From JAWKOK01 sp963765875 (GTDB lineage Bacteria; Chloroflexota; Anaerolineae; Caldilineales; Caldilineaceae), in NCBI GenBank assembly GCA_963765875.1, contig CAVXYK010000004.1, positions 1 to 64,000 on the forward strand: DNA of 64,000 nucleotides. The letters run 5' to 3'. Below, one piece after another: positions 9,587 to 20,099 of the stretch (positions are counted from its first letter, which is position 1; every line of letters starts with the position of its first letter). The position numbers and the translations under genes were made by a program. The notes beneath the pieces were generated by a model. That model searched no databases, was not told the DNA's origin, and saw only the letters and a program-made list of their open reading frames with translations.

Positions 9587-9741
9587 TCTTTGCTTCCTTT
9601 CCGTCACCTAATGGACGAGATTCAGGCCATTTCACGGGCGCCTATTTCCCATTGTTCGACGTCTACGCCCGTTACCCTGAGCCACCGGCGTAGGAACGAT
9701 TTCGCCCAGCCCATGACCGTGCTGACTTCCGGGTCGTGAGC

Positions 9742-10443
9742 TCATTGATGTAGCTGTTTTGACTTGTATTCACCAGCGAGCACGAAGAGCCAACCGAGCA
9801 CGAGAAAAACCATAATCTCGATGGGGCTTGGCACGACGCTGCCCTCGAACGCCTTGAGATGCAATTTTGCGGTCTCCCCACAGATGAACCAGGACGCGTT
9901 GATCCAGAAAATGTACCCGATCAGCTTGTAACTCCCAGCGACCTTCTCCTGGGTATCGAGCACGGCGTACTTCTTCATCCATATCCATACGATGGAGAAA
10001 AAGGAAAGCAGGATGATACTTCCACCGATTCCGAACAGCATTGGGTTGTAGACACGGGTCAAAAACATGACCATAACAATGACTACACTTAGGACGCCAA
10101 TACCGGTGAACCACGAAAAGATCGGCTTGGCTTTCACATACGTAAACGCGCCAATGCCTGCCAGAATTGAGCCCAAGGTCACTGAGAGCGCCCAGAGGAT
10201 ATATATGAGTCCGCCTTCCTCCCAGACGGTGGAGTTGAGTTCCTCCATGGTCAGAGTCCTGAGATTGAAGATCAGGCTCCGTCCGATAATTCCAGCGAAC
10301 GCCACTGCGACCACTACTCCTATCCAGAATAGGCTCAAGGCGATTTTCTGTCGCCCAGTATTGTTTTCTCCACTATTCTGAGTTGGTACTTTGCCTATGG
10401 GAGTCGGATTCCCATGCGGCTGAAGACTCTCTTGGATGGCCAT
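9742..10443 (-). CDS. integral membrane protein, unknown family
   Basis: About 233 residues. A polar N-terminus (MAIQESLQPHGNPTPIGK) precedes six or so hydrophobic helices; the last one ends in a lysine-rich tail (AGEYKSKQLHQ). Start 10443 follows AAAGGAG. I do not recognise it; the helix pattern is similar to that of the DUF4386 neighbours but the DUF4386 motifs are not evident. Confidence 0.7.
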   Translation of the reverse strand: MAIQESLQPHGNPTPIGKVPTQNSGENNTGRQKIALSLFWIGVVVAVAFAGIIGRSLIFNLRTLTMEELNSTVWEEGGLIYILWALSVTLGSILAGIGAFTYVKAKPIFSWFTGIGVLSVVIVMVMFLTRVYNPMLFGIGGSIILLSFFSIVWIWMKKYAVLDTQEKVAGSYKLIGYIFWINASWFICGETAKLHLKAFEGSVVPSPIEIMVFLVLGWLFVLAGEYKSKQLHQ

Positions 10444-10558
10444 TGTCCTGTCTCCTTTGGAAACGTGCCCATTGTTGATAAAGCCTTGTACTTGCAAGAT
10501 GGCCAACAGGCCGCTTTTTGACCTGTAAGCGGCGCACATGTGTGCTTGATTCCGGTCC

Positions 10559-11218
10559 CTAGGCTGCCGCGCTCACGTCCGTGCGCAACAGGTCAAATCC
10601 CATCCACACGAACCACACGATCTGGCCGAGGCCGAAAATCGCCCCGCCAATCTCGCCGAGAGCGGGGATAGCCGAGAGGATGCCCGCCACACCGATCAGC
10701 AGGCCAATATAGTTCAACAATCGGGGGAACTCACCTGCCTGTAAAGCTGCCCAGCTAACCAAGAGAACCCATAGGCCGCCCACAATCTCGTTTCCGCCGC
10801 CTATGCCCTCAAAGGCAGCTTCAATCGCCAACCAGACCGTGGCTGCTTGCATCGGGTCAATGCTGTAGAGGCTGACGACAGTACCCATGCCGATGTTAAA
10901 GATCATGCCGGCGGCGATGACGAGCCCTGCCCAGATCAGTCCGAAAGCGGTCGCTGTCTGAGCCATTGCCGCTGCGCCGGCCTTCAGACGCTCGAAGAGC
11001 GCCAGGGACAGGACAACCAGAAAAATGCCGAATGCCACATAGATAACCAGAGTCATGACGTACATGAGGGTCTGGTTTTCCGCGAGCAAAGCCACTTTCT
11101 GGATAGGGTCGACAACGGCAGAATAGTCCACAACCAAGATGAAAAAGACCATGCCAACGATGTATGCCGTTGCCTCATAAAGTGCAGCGAGGCCACCCAT
11201 CTTCTGTAAACTCTTCAT
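10559..11218 (-). CDS. DUF4386-like membrane protein
   Basis: About 219 residues with six or seven helices. The opening MKSLQKMGGLAALYEATAYI and the layout resemble DUF4386-type proteins. Start 11218 has GAAGGAG 8 nt upstream. Together with 11335-12070 and 12197-12949 it forms a run of three related membrane proteins; this one is the most divergent. Function of the family is unknown. Confidence 0.7.
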   Translation of the reverse strand: MKSLQKMGGLAALYEATAYIVGMVFFILVVDYSAVVDPIQKVALLAENQTLMYVMTLVIYVAFGIFLVVLSLALFERLKAGAAAMAQTATAFGLIWAGLVIAAGMIFNIGMGTVVSLYSIDPMQAATVWLAIEAAFEGIGGGNEIVGGLWVLLVSWAALQAGEFPRLLNYIGLLIGVAGILSAIPALGEIGGAIFGLGQIVWFVWMGFDLLRTDVSAAA

Positions 11219-11334
11219 TGCTTTATCTCCTTCATAACACAATGCTATTTTTCGATCGCCAATCTGAGCGCGAAAGGCCATCACCAATGTCAAGGGGGGT
11301 AAACATTAGGGTTTCAGCATTGGACAGTTCCGTT

Positions 11335-12070
11335 TCAGAGCGTTGCCGGTGCGACTTCCGAATCGATTGCAGATGCGCTGAATCCCTTGACGATCAGCCA
11401 TACCGCAAAGACCATTTCTTGCAGTGCCATGGGCGCATAGAGGATGGTTGAGAACGTCGAGTTGGGATCGCCGGTTACGACAAGTGAAAGGCTTGCAACA
11501 AACATCAGAGGCGCGGCGAGGAATCCCCAGACTGACAACCATCGGGGAACGATTTTCGACTGGTATAGGAGGTAATACAACATCAGAGCGCCGATACAGA
11601 AGACGGACTGCCCGAGCATGAAGGCAAAATCAACGGTTGCCAACAACACAGTGCCACCGGTCTGAAAATGGGCGGCATCCGAAGCACCCGCATTTGCAAA
11701 ATCCTGTCCCAATGCCATGAGTGACAGCGTGGCGAGTACGGCAACAACAAAGATGGTGCTCTCCGTAATTCTGGTGCCAACGTACCAAAGCGCTAGACCT
11801 TCTTTGATTTCTGTATCAGCGCTCCGGGTTAGGATCGGATAGATCATGAAGGCAACCCCGGCAACGGCAACAGCCATGGTCAGCTCAAGGAGTGCCAAGA
11901 CAATCATCTGATCTGGAATTTGCCGCAGCATTGGCAAGAATTCCCGAACCCTCCTTCAAGGAACCCAAAGGGGCAACAGTCAGCACGCCCGCAATCGTCG
12001 CGGCGATGTAGAGCAGCCCTACAACGATCGCACTCCTTCTATTTGAGCTCGGCTTTTCTACGGTTGTCAT
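11335..12070 (-). pseudogene. DUF4386 family membrane protein, frameshift
   Basis: The N-terminus (MTTVEKPSSNRRSAIVVGLL) reads to GILANAAANS and the rest resumes in another frame at DQMIVLALLELTMAV, ending SAIDSEVAPATL. One extra base near 11914 explains the break. Joined, it is about 245 residues with six helices, normal for DUF4386. The C-terminal LQEMVFAVWLIVKGF motif is shared with the neighbour at 12197-12949. Function unknown. Confidence 0.8.
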
Positions 12071-12196
12071 CGTCTTGCTCCCATTTCGATTTCGAAATCT
12101 GTGAGATCTAGCGCCCGAAACAACTGGCCTGGGTTCATTTTTCGTGCTTTGTCTTGAGCTCTCAAGTGTTCGGTATGCCAAGCCGATGCCGTCAAT

Positions 12197-12949
12197 TTAG
12201 TCTTTGAACTCTGACGCAGTCTGGGTTGCGCCATCGTGCTCAACCGTAATGACGACGTTGCCCTTCTTCGCTCCGCTTTCGACATTGATGGCCGATGAAT
12301 TGAAGCCTTTCACGATCAGCCAGACGGCAAATACCATTTCCTGCACGCGATTATGACGTCCGAAACCCCAGGCAGATTCATCCTGAACAACTCGGAAAAT
12401 AACATCGCAAAGACGAACAGCCCGCCAACAAAACCCCAACCTGATAGCCATAGCGGAATGAGTTTTGATTGGTACAATATGTAGTTCAAAATCAGGGCAG
12501 ATATGCCAAAAGCAAATCGCAATCCAAGCGAAAAGGCCCAATCAGAGATTGCCAGCATCATGGTGCCATTGCTTTGAAAATGGGAAGCATCTGGCGTTCC
12601 TGCCCTGACGAATTCCCGACTCAATGCCAGCAATGAGAGGACGCCGATGCAATAGACAATAAACAGTACGCCTTCGATAATCCTGGCGGCAGTGAACCCC
12701 AGAGCTAGGGCTTCATGGTCCCGTTTCAGGATTGGGTACAGCATGATGCCAATGCCAACGACGCAAAAGACATCAACAAGCATCAGAAGTAGAGCCAGAC
12801 TCACTTGGAATTCATTCGCAGAGAGACGAACAAGATAATCCGGCGCATCGAGAGTGGGAGTCAACAGAACAACCGTCAAACTGGATGCGACTGTCGCCAT
12901 TATGTATAGCACGCCCACGAGAATTGCGGTCTTTCTGTATGTATTCATT
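12197..12949 (-). pseudogene. DUF4386 family membrane protein, frameshift
   Basis: MNTYRKTAILVGVLYIMAT starts the gene and the frame continues to GVSDVIIA. One base is missing near 12357, after which QEMVFAVWLIVKGF and a polar tail (KKGNVVITVEHDGATQTAS) follow in another frame. The joined protein of about 250 residues is a typical DUF4386 member with an extended hydrophilic C-terminus. The start codon overlaps the stop of the upstream lipoprotein gene (ATGA-type overlap), so the two are translationally coupled. Confidence 0.8.
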
Positions 12950-13469
12950 CCTCTTTCTCCAACTGCTGGCGCTCCAACTCGACCCTGCAGAGCGGAAAGG
13001 GATACTTCCACGCCTGTCGCCACATTAGCCCGCCCCGGATTTCATCGCCGATCAGATCAAAGGGGATCGTGAAAGATTTCAGTTCGGTCTCGTCCTGTCC
13101 GGAAACGATAGGTCCCGAGAGATGGCCATCAATGATGATATAGTCGCTGGCCATATTCAGTCTTCGTCCCAATTCACCCCGGTTGCGTTTGAGCAGACTC
13201 TCCTCAAGGTTTGCCTCACCAACAGTGCCTTTAATAGTGGCGTCCTCTTGGATGGTGATGTCCAGCGCCACAGCTTGACGCGTTCGCTCAACGCTGTCTG
13301 GCAATTGATCGGGGTTGAAGACGACCGGCAGGCTGATCTCACATTCGCCATGCCAGGTACCTATCAGGGACGGGTCCACTTGATCGATAGAGGTGGCCCC
13401 ACAGCTTGCCAACAGCATCGCCAGCACAGTGATCGTGCACAGGTGAAGACATTGCTCTACAAATTTCAT
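12945..13469 (-). CDS. predicted lipoprotein
   Basis: 174 residues. A signal peptide ends in the lipobox LLASC, so the protein is probably lipidated on Cys and exposed outside the membrane. The body has IGTWHGECEISLPVV and a beta-rich layout reminiscent of lipocalin-like or extracellular binding domains, but no family is recognised. Start 13469 has a GGGAAG ribosome site. It overlaps the DUF4386 gene downstream, suggesting a joint role at the membrane. Confidence 0.75.
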   Translation of the reverse strand: MKFVEQCLHLCTITVLAMLLASCGATSIDQVDPSLIGTWHGECEISLPVVFNPDQLPDSVERTRQAVALDITIQEDATIKGTVGEANLEESLLKRNRGELGRRLNMASDYIIIDGHLSGPIVSGQDETELKSFTIPFDLIGDEIRGGLMWRQAWKYPFPLCRVELERQQLEKEE

Positions 13470-13722
13470 GGCACTCTTCCCTCTGACCTCAACCTTGGAA
13501 ATCGCATCCACAGAATTCAATACGCACATTGCAGGTCAATTAAAATGAAATCACAAAGTACTTGCAGCATAGCGACTATCGGCGTAGCCGTGTAGATACG
13601 AAAGTATGGTATTGGGTATGGTTGTGGGGTATTTGAGCGAAACGAGGTGTTTATCCGTCGGCTCTGAAGGCTGCTTGGGTACAGTTCTATAGGCCAAGAG
13701 CGAGGGAAGAGCGGCGTCTGAG

Positions 13723-16465
13723 CTAAAGCAGGCCCAACTCGCGTGCGCGAGCCACCGCTTCGGTACGCCGATGAACAGCGAGTTTGGCGTAGATAGTGCG
13801 GGTATAACCCTTGACTGTGCTCAAAGCCAGGAAGAGGTGGTCGCAAATCTGACGGTTGGAGAGCCCTTGGGCAACCAGTTGGAGAACTTCAAGCTCGCGT
13901 GGGCTGAGCGGCTCGATCAATTTGGACTGAGGACGGCACACTTCTGGAGAGGAAGCCATTTTCGCCTCGCTATCCGAAAGTGCTGTCAACAGTCGACGCA
14001 CATAGTCCGGTGCAATGCCGCGAGCGGCGGCACTCTGGAGCAGCGAGCCCAGCGGTCGGCCTTCGTCCACAAAGATGCGAACGAAACCGCCTGCTTCACC
14101 AAGGGAGAGCGCACGCGTCAACGCGATCATCGCCCCGGCGCTGTCACCATCGGCTTGCAGCGCCAGCGTCTGCAGGATCAAGATCTCGATCATCCGTCGA
14201 GATTCTGCCACCTTCGTCCGCTACCCCAAGTTGGCGCGCCAACAGTCGATTTGCAGGCGCTGCTCGCCCCTGGGCCATGAGGATGCGAGCAAGCACTACG
14301 TACTCCAACTCGTGGGCATAGGCCGGGTCTCGATCAACGTTCAACCCGCGTTCCTCAACCCAGAGTGAAGCCGTCTCCAACTTACCTTGCGCCAACCACA
14401 GACGCGCTTGCCAGGCCGCATTCAAGTCCATTATCCAGGGCGGGACAAAGGACTCTCTCGCCAAGTTCTCGATCCTGTGGACGATCTTCTCTGCGCCCTC
14501 CATGTCTCCGACCGAGAACTGGATCCGTATCAGGCAGAGGTAGCTCCAGCCCAGCATCGCAAGGTCGCCCCCACGCTCGGTCATTTCAACGCCGCTGGTT
14601 GCTTTGTCAATCGCATCGTCAAGTTCATTGAGTTCAGCCAGCGCTTCGCCCCATATCGCCAGTAGCCAACCGGCCATGACTGTTTGCGCCATCCCGCGCG
14701 GATCTGCAAGTGCCATCTGTTGACGACATATTTCCGTGACCTGCCGCAACTGCCCCCGATGCCTGAGCGTGAGGGCGAATTTCAGATTGACCACGATGAT
14801 CTGAACACTATTGCCAGATGATTTGCTTTCCTCTACTGCCGCCAAGCGCGAGCGGTATGCGTTTGTCATCTCACCGCTGAAATCGTAGCCATCCCCCAGA
14901 AGATGTGTTGCAACCCCACGCCATGCCAGATCCTCAGCAGGCAGGAACTCAAGTGCGTAACGTGCATGCTCAATGATTCCTGATGCATCTCCACGATAAA
15001 AGGACGAAAAGGCGTGGATGGCCGCAAGTCTGCCTCGCAGTGCCATTCGGTCCGATCCCTGGTGCAGATCACAGCGCTGGGATGCATACTCAGTCGATAC
15101 AGATCGACTGGATTCGAGCGCCTCCTCGGCGCTCCGTATGACTCGTTCGGCGGCCTCCTGTTCACCAGCTGCCAGAAGATACCAGGCATGAAAGATGCAG
15201 AGTTGAGGGTTGGCCATCAACACATCATCGGGCAGTCTGGCCAACCAGTTCCGTAGCCTGGTATCAATGCCGCTAGCCCATACCTCTTCCGCCACGCTCT
15301 CGATCTGGGCGGATGCCCGCTCGAAATCTTCAGCACGAAGCGCATACTTGATGGCCTCATCGGAGAACCCATTTCGCTCGAACCAATCGCAGGCGCGTTG
15401 GTGCAAGAGTTGGGTCTCTCCCGGCAAGATCTGGGCAAGGCGCTGCCTCAGAAGGCCAGCGAATAGATGGTGATAGCGATACCAACACCGCTCATCATCC
15501 AGCGGGACAAGGAATAGATTAGCGGCTTCAAGGGTTTCCAAAATGGACTGGCTATCCTGCCGTTGGGTAACTGCATCACAAAGCGGACCGCTCAGCCGAT
15601 CCAGGATTGAAGTCTGCAACAGGAAATTCTTGGTGCCTTTCGGCCGCTGTTGGAGTACCTCGTCGGCCAAATAGTCATGGATGTAGCGTTCGCTGCCGGT
15701 GAAACGTTCGACGAAAGCAGAGACATCGCCCTTTCGTTTGAGCCCCTGTATTGATAGCGCCGCAAGTTGAAGCCCGGCGACCCATCCCTCGGTGTGGGCC
15801 ATCAACGCGGCCACTTCATTTGACGATAATTCTAGAGCAAGCACATCATGTAGAAATGCGCCGGCTTCATCCTGTGTAAAGCGCAGGTCCCTTTCGCGAA
15901 TCTCGGTCATCTGATCGCCGGCACGCAAGCGAGACAGCGGCAAAGATGGATCGATTCTGCTCGCGATGATCAGGTGCATCCCACCGTGGCCCTCGGCCGA
16001 TTGGGGGAGATGATCCAGCAAAAAGGTGAGCGCTCTGTCAATGGGCGGGGATTCGATCACATGATAGTCATCAAGCACCAGGAGGATGTGGTTCGAGGTG
16101 GAGGAGATGCCATTGAGCAGCGTCGTCAAAATCAATTCGGTTGGTGGCGTCTGAGATGATGCGAGTAGACCCAATATGTCATTGCCGATACTTGGCTCAA
16201 CCGTCTGCAGAGCGGCGACGACGTAGGCCAAGAAACGCGGAAGATCATTGTCCCCTTCGTCCAGCGACAGCCAGGCGACAGGGCGATCGCAATGGGCGAT
16301 CCATTCACAAACCAGAGTAGTCTTGCCAAAACCGGCTGGTGCGGACACGAGCGTGAGTTTGCGGTGCAGCCCTTCATTCAGTGGCTCAATCAGGCGCGGT
16401 CGAGGGACAGCCTTGGGCCGAGGCAGTGGCGCATAGAGTTTGGTGGCAAGAATCGGCGTGGCCAT
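13723..16465 (-). pseudogene. MalT-like LuxR-family transcriptional regulator, one frameshift
   Basis: About 913 residues when joined. The N-terminus holds a STAND-type ATPase with Walker A APAGFGKTT (about residues 41-49) and Walker B LLVLDDYH. A long tetratricopeptide-like helical region follows. The C-terminal HTH is LSPRELEVLQLVAQGLSNRQ with TVKGYTRTIYAKL. The frame breaks near 14211 (one extra base) in the TPR region, after ARQLGVADEGG. Such regulators are inducer- and ATP-dependent activators. It is the first gene of the minus-strand run down to 216, so it is the obvious candidate regulator of that run. A TATACT box 6 nt before the ATG suggests a leaderless mRNA. Confidence 0.88.
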
Positions 16466-16471
16466 CGTTCA

Positions 16472-16477
16472 AGTATA
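16472..16477 (-). promoter_or_regulatory. -10 box of a probably leaderless regulator mRNA
   Basis: TATACT on the minus strand ends 6 nt before the ATG at 16465, and TTTGCC lies 16 nt further upstream as a weak -35. With this geometry transcription would begin at or next to the start codon. No Shine-Dalgarno sequence is present, which agrees with a leaderless transcript. Confidence 0.45.
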
Positions 16478-16761
16478 AACCACACCGCGATTGGGCAAAA
16501 GGCCAAGAAAAACGACTCCTGTGCGTTTCTTTGGCCCAGTACGACAGCCGCATCTAGACAAATGGCCCAATCAGCGATAGTGAAGGGAGACTCGACAACC
16601 GGCTCGGATGACATTGCTGTGGTTGTAGCGCCAAGGCAAATTGCTCATGAAATATTCCGAATCTGTCCAAATACCTGCCGATGCATTAATCCCTGCGGCA
16701 AGAATAAAGATGCTGGCCATCCCCAATAACAGTATAGCGTTCGATTGCGGTCCGTTTTCCG

Positions 16762-18549
16762 TTATGACGCTTCTTCCGTGCTCTGTATAGCTGATTGAGC
16801 AACGGCCGTTTCCACGGCAAAGCGAACAGTATGGAAAAGGCGTTCCTCACCGATGTCATCAAGAACACCACTGAATCCTAATAATTGATGGGTTCCCGAA
16901 TGCACACGTGCCAAAAATAGCTCAACTTGATACCGCTGGGCATATTCAAACAAGTTTTTGACAGCATCCGCCCCAGTTGTATCTACATAGGAGATTTCTT
17001 CACAGTCGATAACCAGCGTATGAGGCATATCATTTTCCGCGCCAGTATTGATCAGTAATGCTTTTCCCGTTTTCTTAAACGCTTCCGCATTGGAGAAGAT
17101 AAGCGGTGTGCTAAAACGGTAAATAATCACACCTGGAACTGATTCAGCTTTCGATTTAGTTTTGCCTTTTTTGTGACCAAACTGCCATGCAATCGCTTCA
17201 TAATCCCCAGTTTCTGCCACTCGCCCCAGCACGGCACGACCAGGGAAACTGATACGATAAATCATATGAATGATCGAGAGCACAATTCCTACAATCATGG
17301 CGGGTAGCAGCTCGACGGTAATCACCACAAGGAACGTGATAAATGCTACTGCAAAATCCACATGTTCAATACGCCACATGGCTTTCAATTTCTTGGGGCT
17401 GGCAGATTCCCGCATGGCGCTGATCACAATCGCCGCCAAGACAGTTTCAGGCAGCCATTGAAATAAAGGGGCAAAGAAAAGCAATGTCAGCAATACAATC
17501 CCGGCTAGAATTATGTTGGACAGTTGTGTCTTGGCGCCAGCCGCCATTCCCGCCGCCGATTTTGACAAACTGCCTGTAACAACCATCCCGCCCAACAACC
17601 CAGCGCCAAGGTTTCCCAGCCCATAAGCACGAAATTCCTGATTGGTATCTAGCTCATCATGCGTTTTCTCGGCGATATTGGCTGAAGCACCCCACCCTTC
17701 AGGAAAGCCAACCAAAATCACGACAGCAGCAGCCAAAAGAAGTTCCATCCATGTGGATGGTTCGATGCCTGTCGGCAGCTGGATTGAGGGTAGGCCTCTC
17801 GGGATCGCTGCTACCAATTCTAGGTCTAGGTTAAGGAAAGCGACAAGGAGTGATGATAGGATTACAGCCGTCAATGCTGCCGGCAGTTTAGGAATAAATC
17901 TCTGTATCGCAAAAATGAGTAACAGTGCGCCCATACCCATAAGGAGAGTTGCCCAATCCCAATCACTGAACTGAGACAGTGCCGACCACAACTCCTGCAA
18001 TGTATTTTCGCCCTCGGCCTCAACCCCCAGCATTTTGTCCAACTGCCCCACAATAATCTGGATGGACATGCCTAAGATAAAGCCGGCCATGACGGCTTTA
18101 GACATGAAATTCGTAATCCAGCCCATGCGCAGCAACCCGGCTATGATGTACAACACCCCCGTCGCAAAAGCGAGAGCAATAGTCAGGGGGATCGCCAGAC
18201 TTTGGTCACCGCCGGAGAGCGACCACACCACACTGGCTGAAATGGCCGAAGTAGCGCCAGCCGCCGCAAAGACCATGATTCCCGAGCCGCCAAACAAGGC
18301 ATAGACAATGAGTGCCAATGGCGCTGCATACAGACCCACCTCAACCGGCACACCTGCCACCGTGGCATATCCCATTGACTCTGGAATCAGAAGCGCTGCC
18401 ACACTGATGGCCGCAATGAGATCCGGTGTGAAATGACTACCCCACTTATACGTGCGCAACCATTCTCCAACTGGGAACCAGAGAGATAATTTGCTGGGCG
18501 CTTGCGGTATCGGTCTGTCCGACTTCGCTGTTTGCGCTATTGTGTTCAT
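16762..18549 (-). CDS. SulP family anion transporter with STAS domain
   Basis: 595 residues, intact. About residues 45-430 form the SLC26/SulP membrane core: PDLIAAISVAALLIPESMGY is the family signature in the first helices. A cytoplasmic STAS domain follows (about 460-580) with TLVIDCEEISYVDTTGADA, where the Asp-Thr-Thr region matches the regulatory loop of STAS folds. Family members exchange or import sulfate, bicarbonate or other anions. Its position next to two sulfatases makes sulfate handling a reasonable guess, not a proof. Confidence 0.93.
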   Translation of the reverse strand: MNTIAQTAKSDRPIPQAPSKLSLWFPVGEWLRTYKWGSHFTPDLIAAISVAALLIPESMGYATVAGVPVEVGLYAAPLALIVYALFGGSGIMVFAAAGATSAISASVVWSLSGGDQSLAIPLTIALAFATGVLYIIAGLLRMGWITNFMSKAVMAGFILGMSIQIIVGQLDKMLGVEAEGENTLQELWSALSQFSDWDWATLLMGMGALLLIFAIQRFIPKLPAALTAVILSSLLVAFLNLDLELVAAIPRGLPSIQLPTGIEPSTWMELLLAAAVVILVGFPEGWGASANIAEKTHDELDTNQEFRAYGLGNLGAGLLGGMVVTGSLSKSAAGMAAGAKTQLSNIILAGIVLLTLLFFAPLFQWLPETVLAAIVISAMRESASPKKLKAMWRIEHVDFAVAFITFLVVITVELLPAMIVGIVLSIIHMIYRISFPGRAVLGRVAETGDYEAIAWQFGHKKGKTKSKAESVPGVIIYRFSTPLIFSNAEAFKKTGKALLINTGAENDMPHTLVIDCEEISYVDTTGADAVKNLFEYAQRYQVELFLARVHSGTHQLLGFSGVLDDIGEERLFHTVRFAVETAVAQSAIQSTEEAS

Positions 18550-18655
18550 TTGGCTTCTCCCGTTGTCGACTTAGCAAGAATGGTCCGATCTTGATCTAAC
18601 GCAGTCTAGCTTATTGCCAAACAGCGCCTATGCATCGGAAAGACGATTGTAGATA

Positions 18656-20019
18656 TCAACCATAACCGCTAAAGCCATCTTCTCCTACGCCAATATGGCG
18701 ATACTCTGCTGCACTTTGCTCGAGCGCAATAACCGGTCTCAGAGCGGCGCCTACAACCCAAGCGAGGGTCAAGTCAGATTGCATGAGATCAATCGTCTCA
18801 TGGGGATCAGAGATCAGGTCGCAAACCATCGGGATCTGGGGTTTGATGTACGGGGCGATCCAGGAGGTGGATTCGGCATACCGGAAGTGTACCTTGAAAG
18901 TCTTCCATTTCACCGAGACTCAACTCACCATCGGAGCCGAAGTATACAAAGTCTTCCCGACCCGAGGTATCGGTTGCCCCAGAAATGAATGTTGACATAT
19001 CCAGCCCGTCAATCGGTCGATCCGTTGGCAAACGGTCTGCCTCGCCGATGAGCGCAGCCAAGGTTGGCATCCAGTCATAGGTTGCGATGATTTCGTCGGT
19101 GACAACGCCTGCTGGGATGTGGCTAGGCCAACGGATCATGGCTGGTGTTCGAATCGAACCTTCCCAACCGCCACCGAATGTGCCACGCCAGAATCCGCTC
19201 GATCCCATCGGCTCGTTGAGGAGCGTTCCGGCCGCATTGTCACTGACCCAGACCACGATCGTATTGTCTGTAAGTTCCAACTCCTCGAGTGCATCAAGAA
19301 TTTGACCGGCACGGTAATCGAGTTCGGCGATGGCTTTTGGCGCCGCTTTGGTGCTTTGGGTTGCATGCTCGAAATCTGGATGCGGAATCATTGGCGGGTG
19401 CATGTTGGTGAAGGGAACATAGGTGAAAAAGGGCCTACCATCCGCAGCACAACGGTGGATAAAGTCGATTGTCTTCTCTGTGATCTTTTCATCCATGAAG
19501 GGTCGAGTCTCGCGGTTGAAGTCATCAACCTCCTCAAACGGTTGACCCTTGACAGCGGCCTTGATCTTCGGGCGCTTGAACTCTGGCGGGTACATCGGGT
19601 GAGCGGTGTAATCGGCCTCGTCTGAACTCTCGCTAATACCCCACCATTCGTCGAAGCCTTGATCGGTAGGGATTCGTCCGGCAACGTTGCCCAGGTGCCA
19701 CTTGCCGAAGCAAGCGGTGGCGTATCCGGCATCTGACAGCAGTTCCGCCAACGTGTATTCCCACGGGGAGAGCCCGTAGTGACCAGGTTCGCCTGGTAGC
19801 GGGACCTTCCAAGTGCCAGTCCTCAGCGGCATGCGCCCTGTCATGAGCGGCGCCACGTGTTGGGGTACACTGCGCCTCGGTGTTAAAATTGGTGAATCTT
19901 GTGCCTTCGCTGGCGAGCTTGTCCAAGCGCGGCGTGGGAACCAGTCCGCCGTAACAACCTAGATCGCCCCAGCCGACGTTATCGGCCAACATGAAAACAA
20001 TGTTTGGTCGCTTTGCCAT
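18656..20019 (-). pseudogene. formylglycine-dependent sulfatase, two frameshifts
   Basis: MAKRPNIVFMLADNVGWGDL opens the alkaline-phosphatase-superfamily sulfatase fold with the metal-binding Asp. The CTPTR motif carries the Cys converted to formylglycine. One extra base at 19854 shifts the frame immediately after CTPTR; the next segment (APLMTGRMPLRTGTW ... FGSDGELSLG) continues intact, and a second shift near 18910 leads to the C-terminal WKTFKVHFRYAEST. Joined length is about 450 residues, as expected for an arylsulfatase-A-like enzyme that cleaves sulfate esters. No secretion signal is visible. As given, the gene is broken; conserved flanks argue that the breaks are recent or artefactual. 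Confidence 0.85.
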
Positions 20020-20054
20020 CGTCTACCGCTCCCTTGAATCACATGGTCTCCAAA

Positions 20055-20094
20055 AATTGGGTGTGTTGGCGCACGAGCGCCAACACACCCAATT
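20055..20094. terminator. perfect 18-bp hairpin, also found at 32588
   Basis: Arms AATTGGGTGTGTTGGCGC (20055-20072) and its exact complement (20077-20094) enclose a 4-nt loop. It begins 6 nt after the stop codon of the sulfatase at 20100-22482. The same hairpin with a 15-bp stem occurs at 32588-32620. It may terminate transcription in both directions, or be a mobile palindrome adopted as terminator. Confidence 0.65.
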
Positions 20095-20099
20095 GATAT

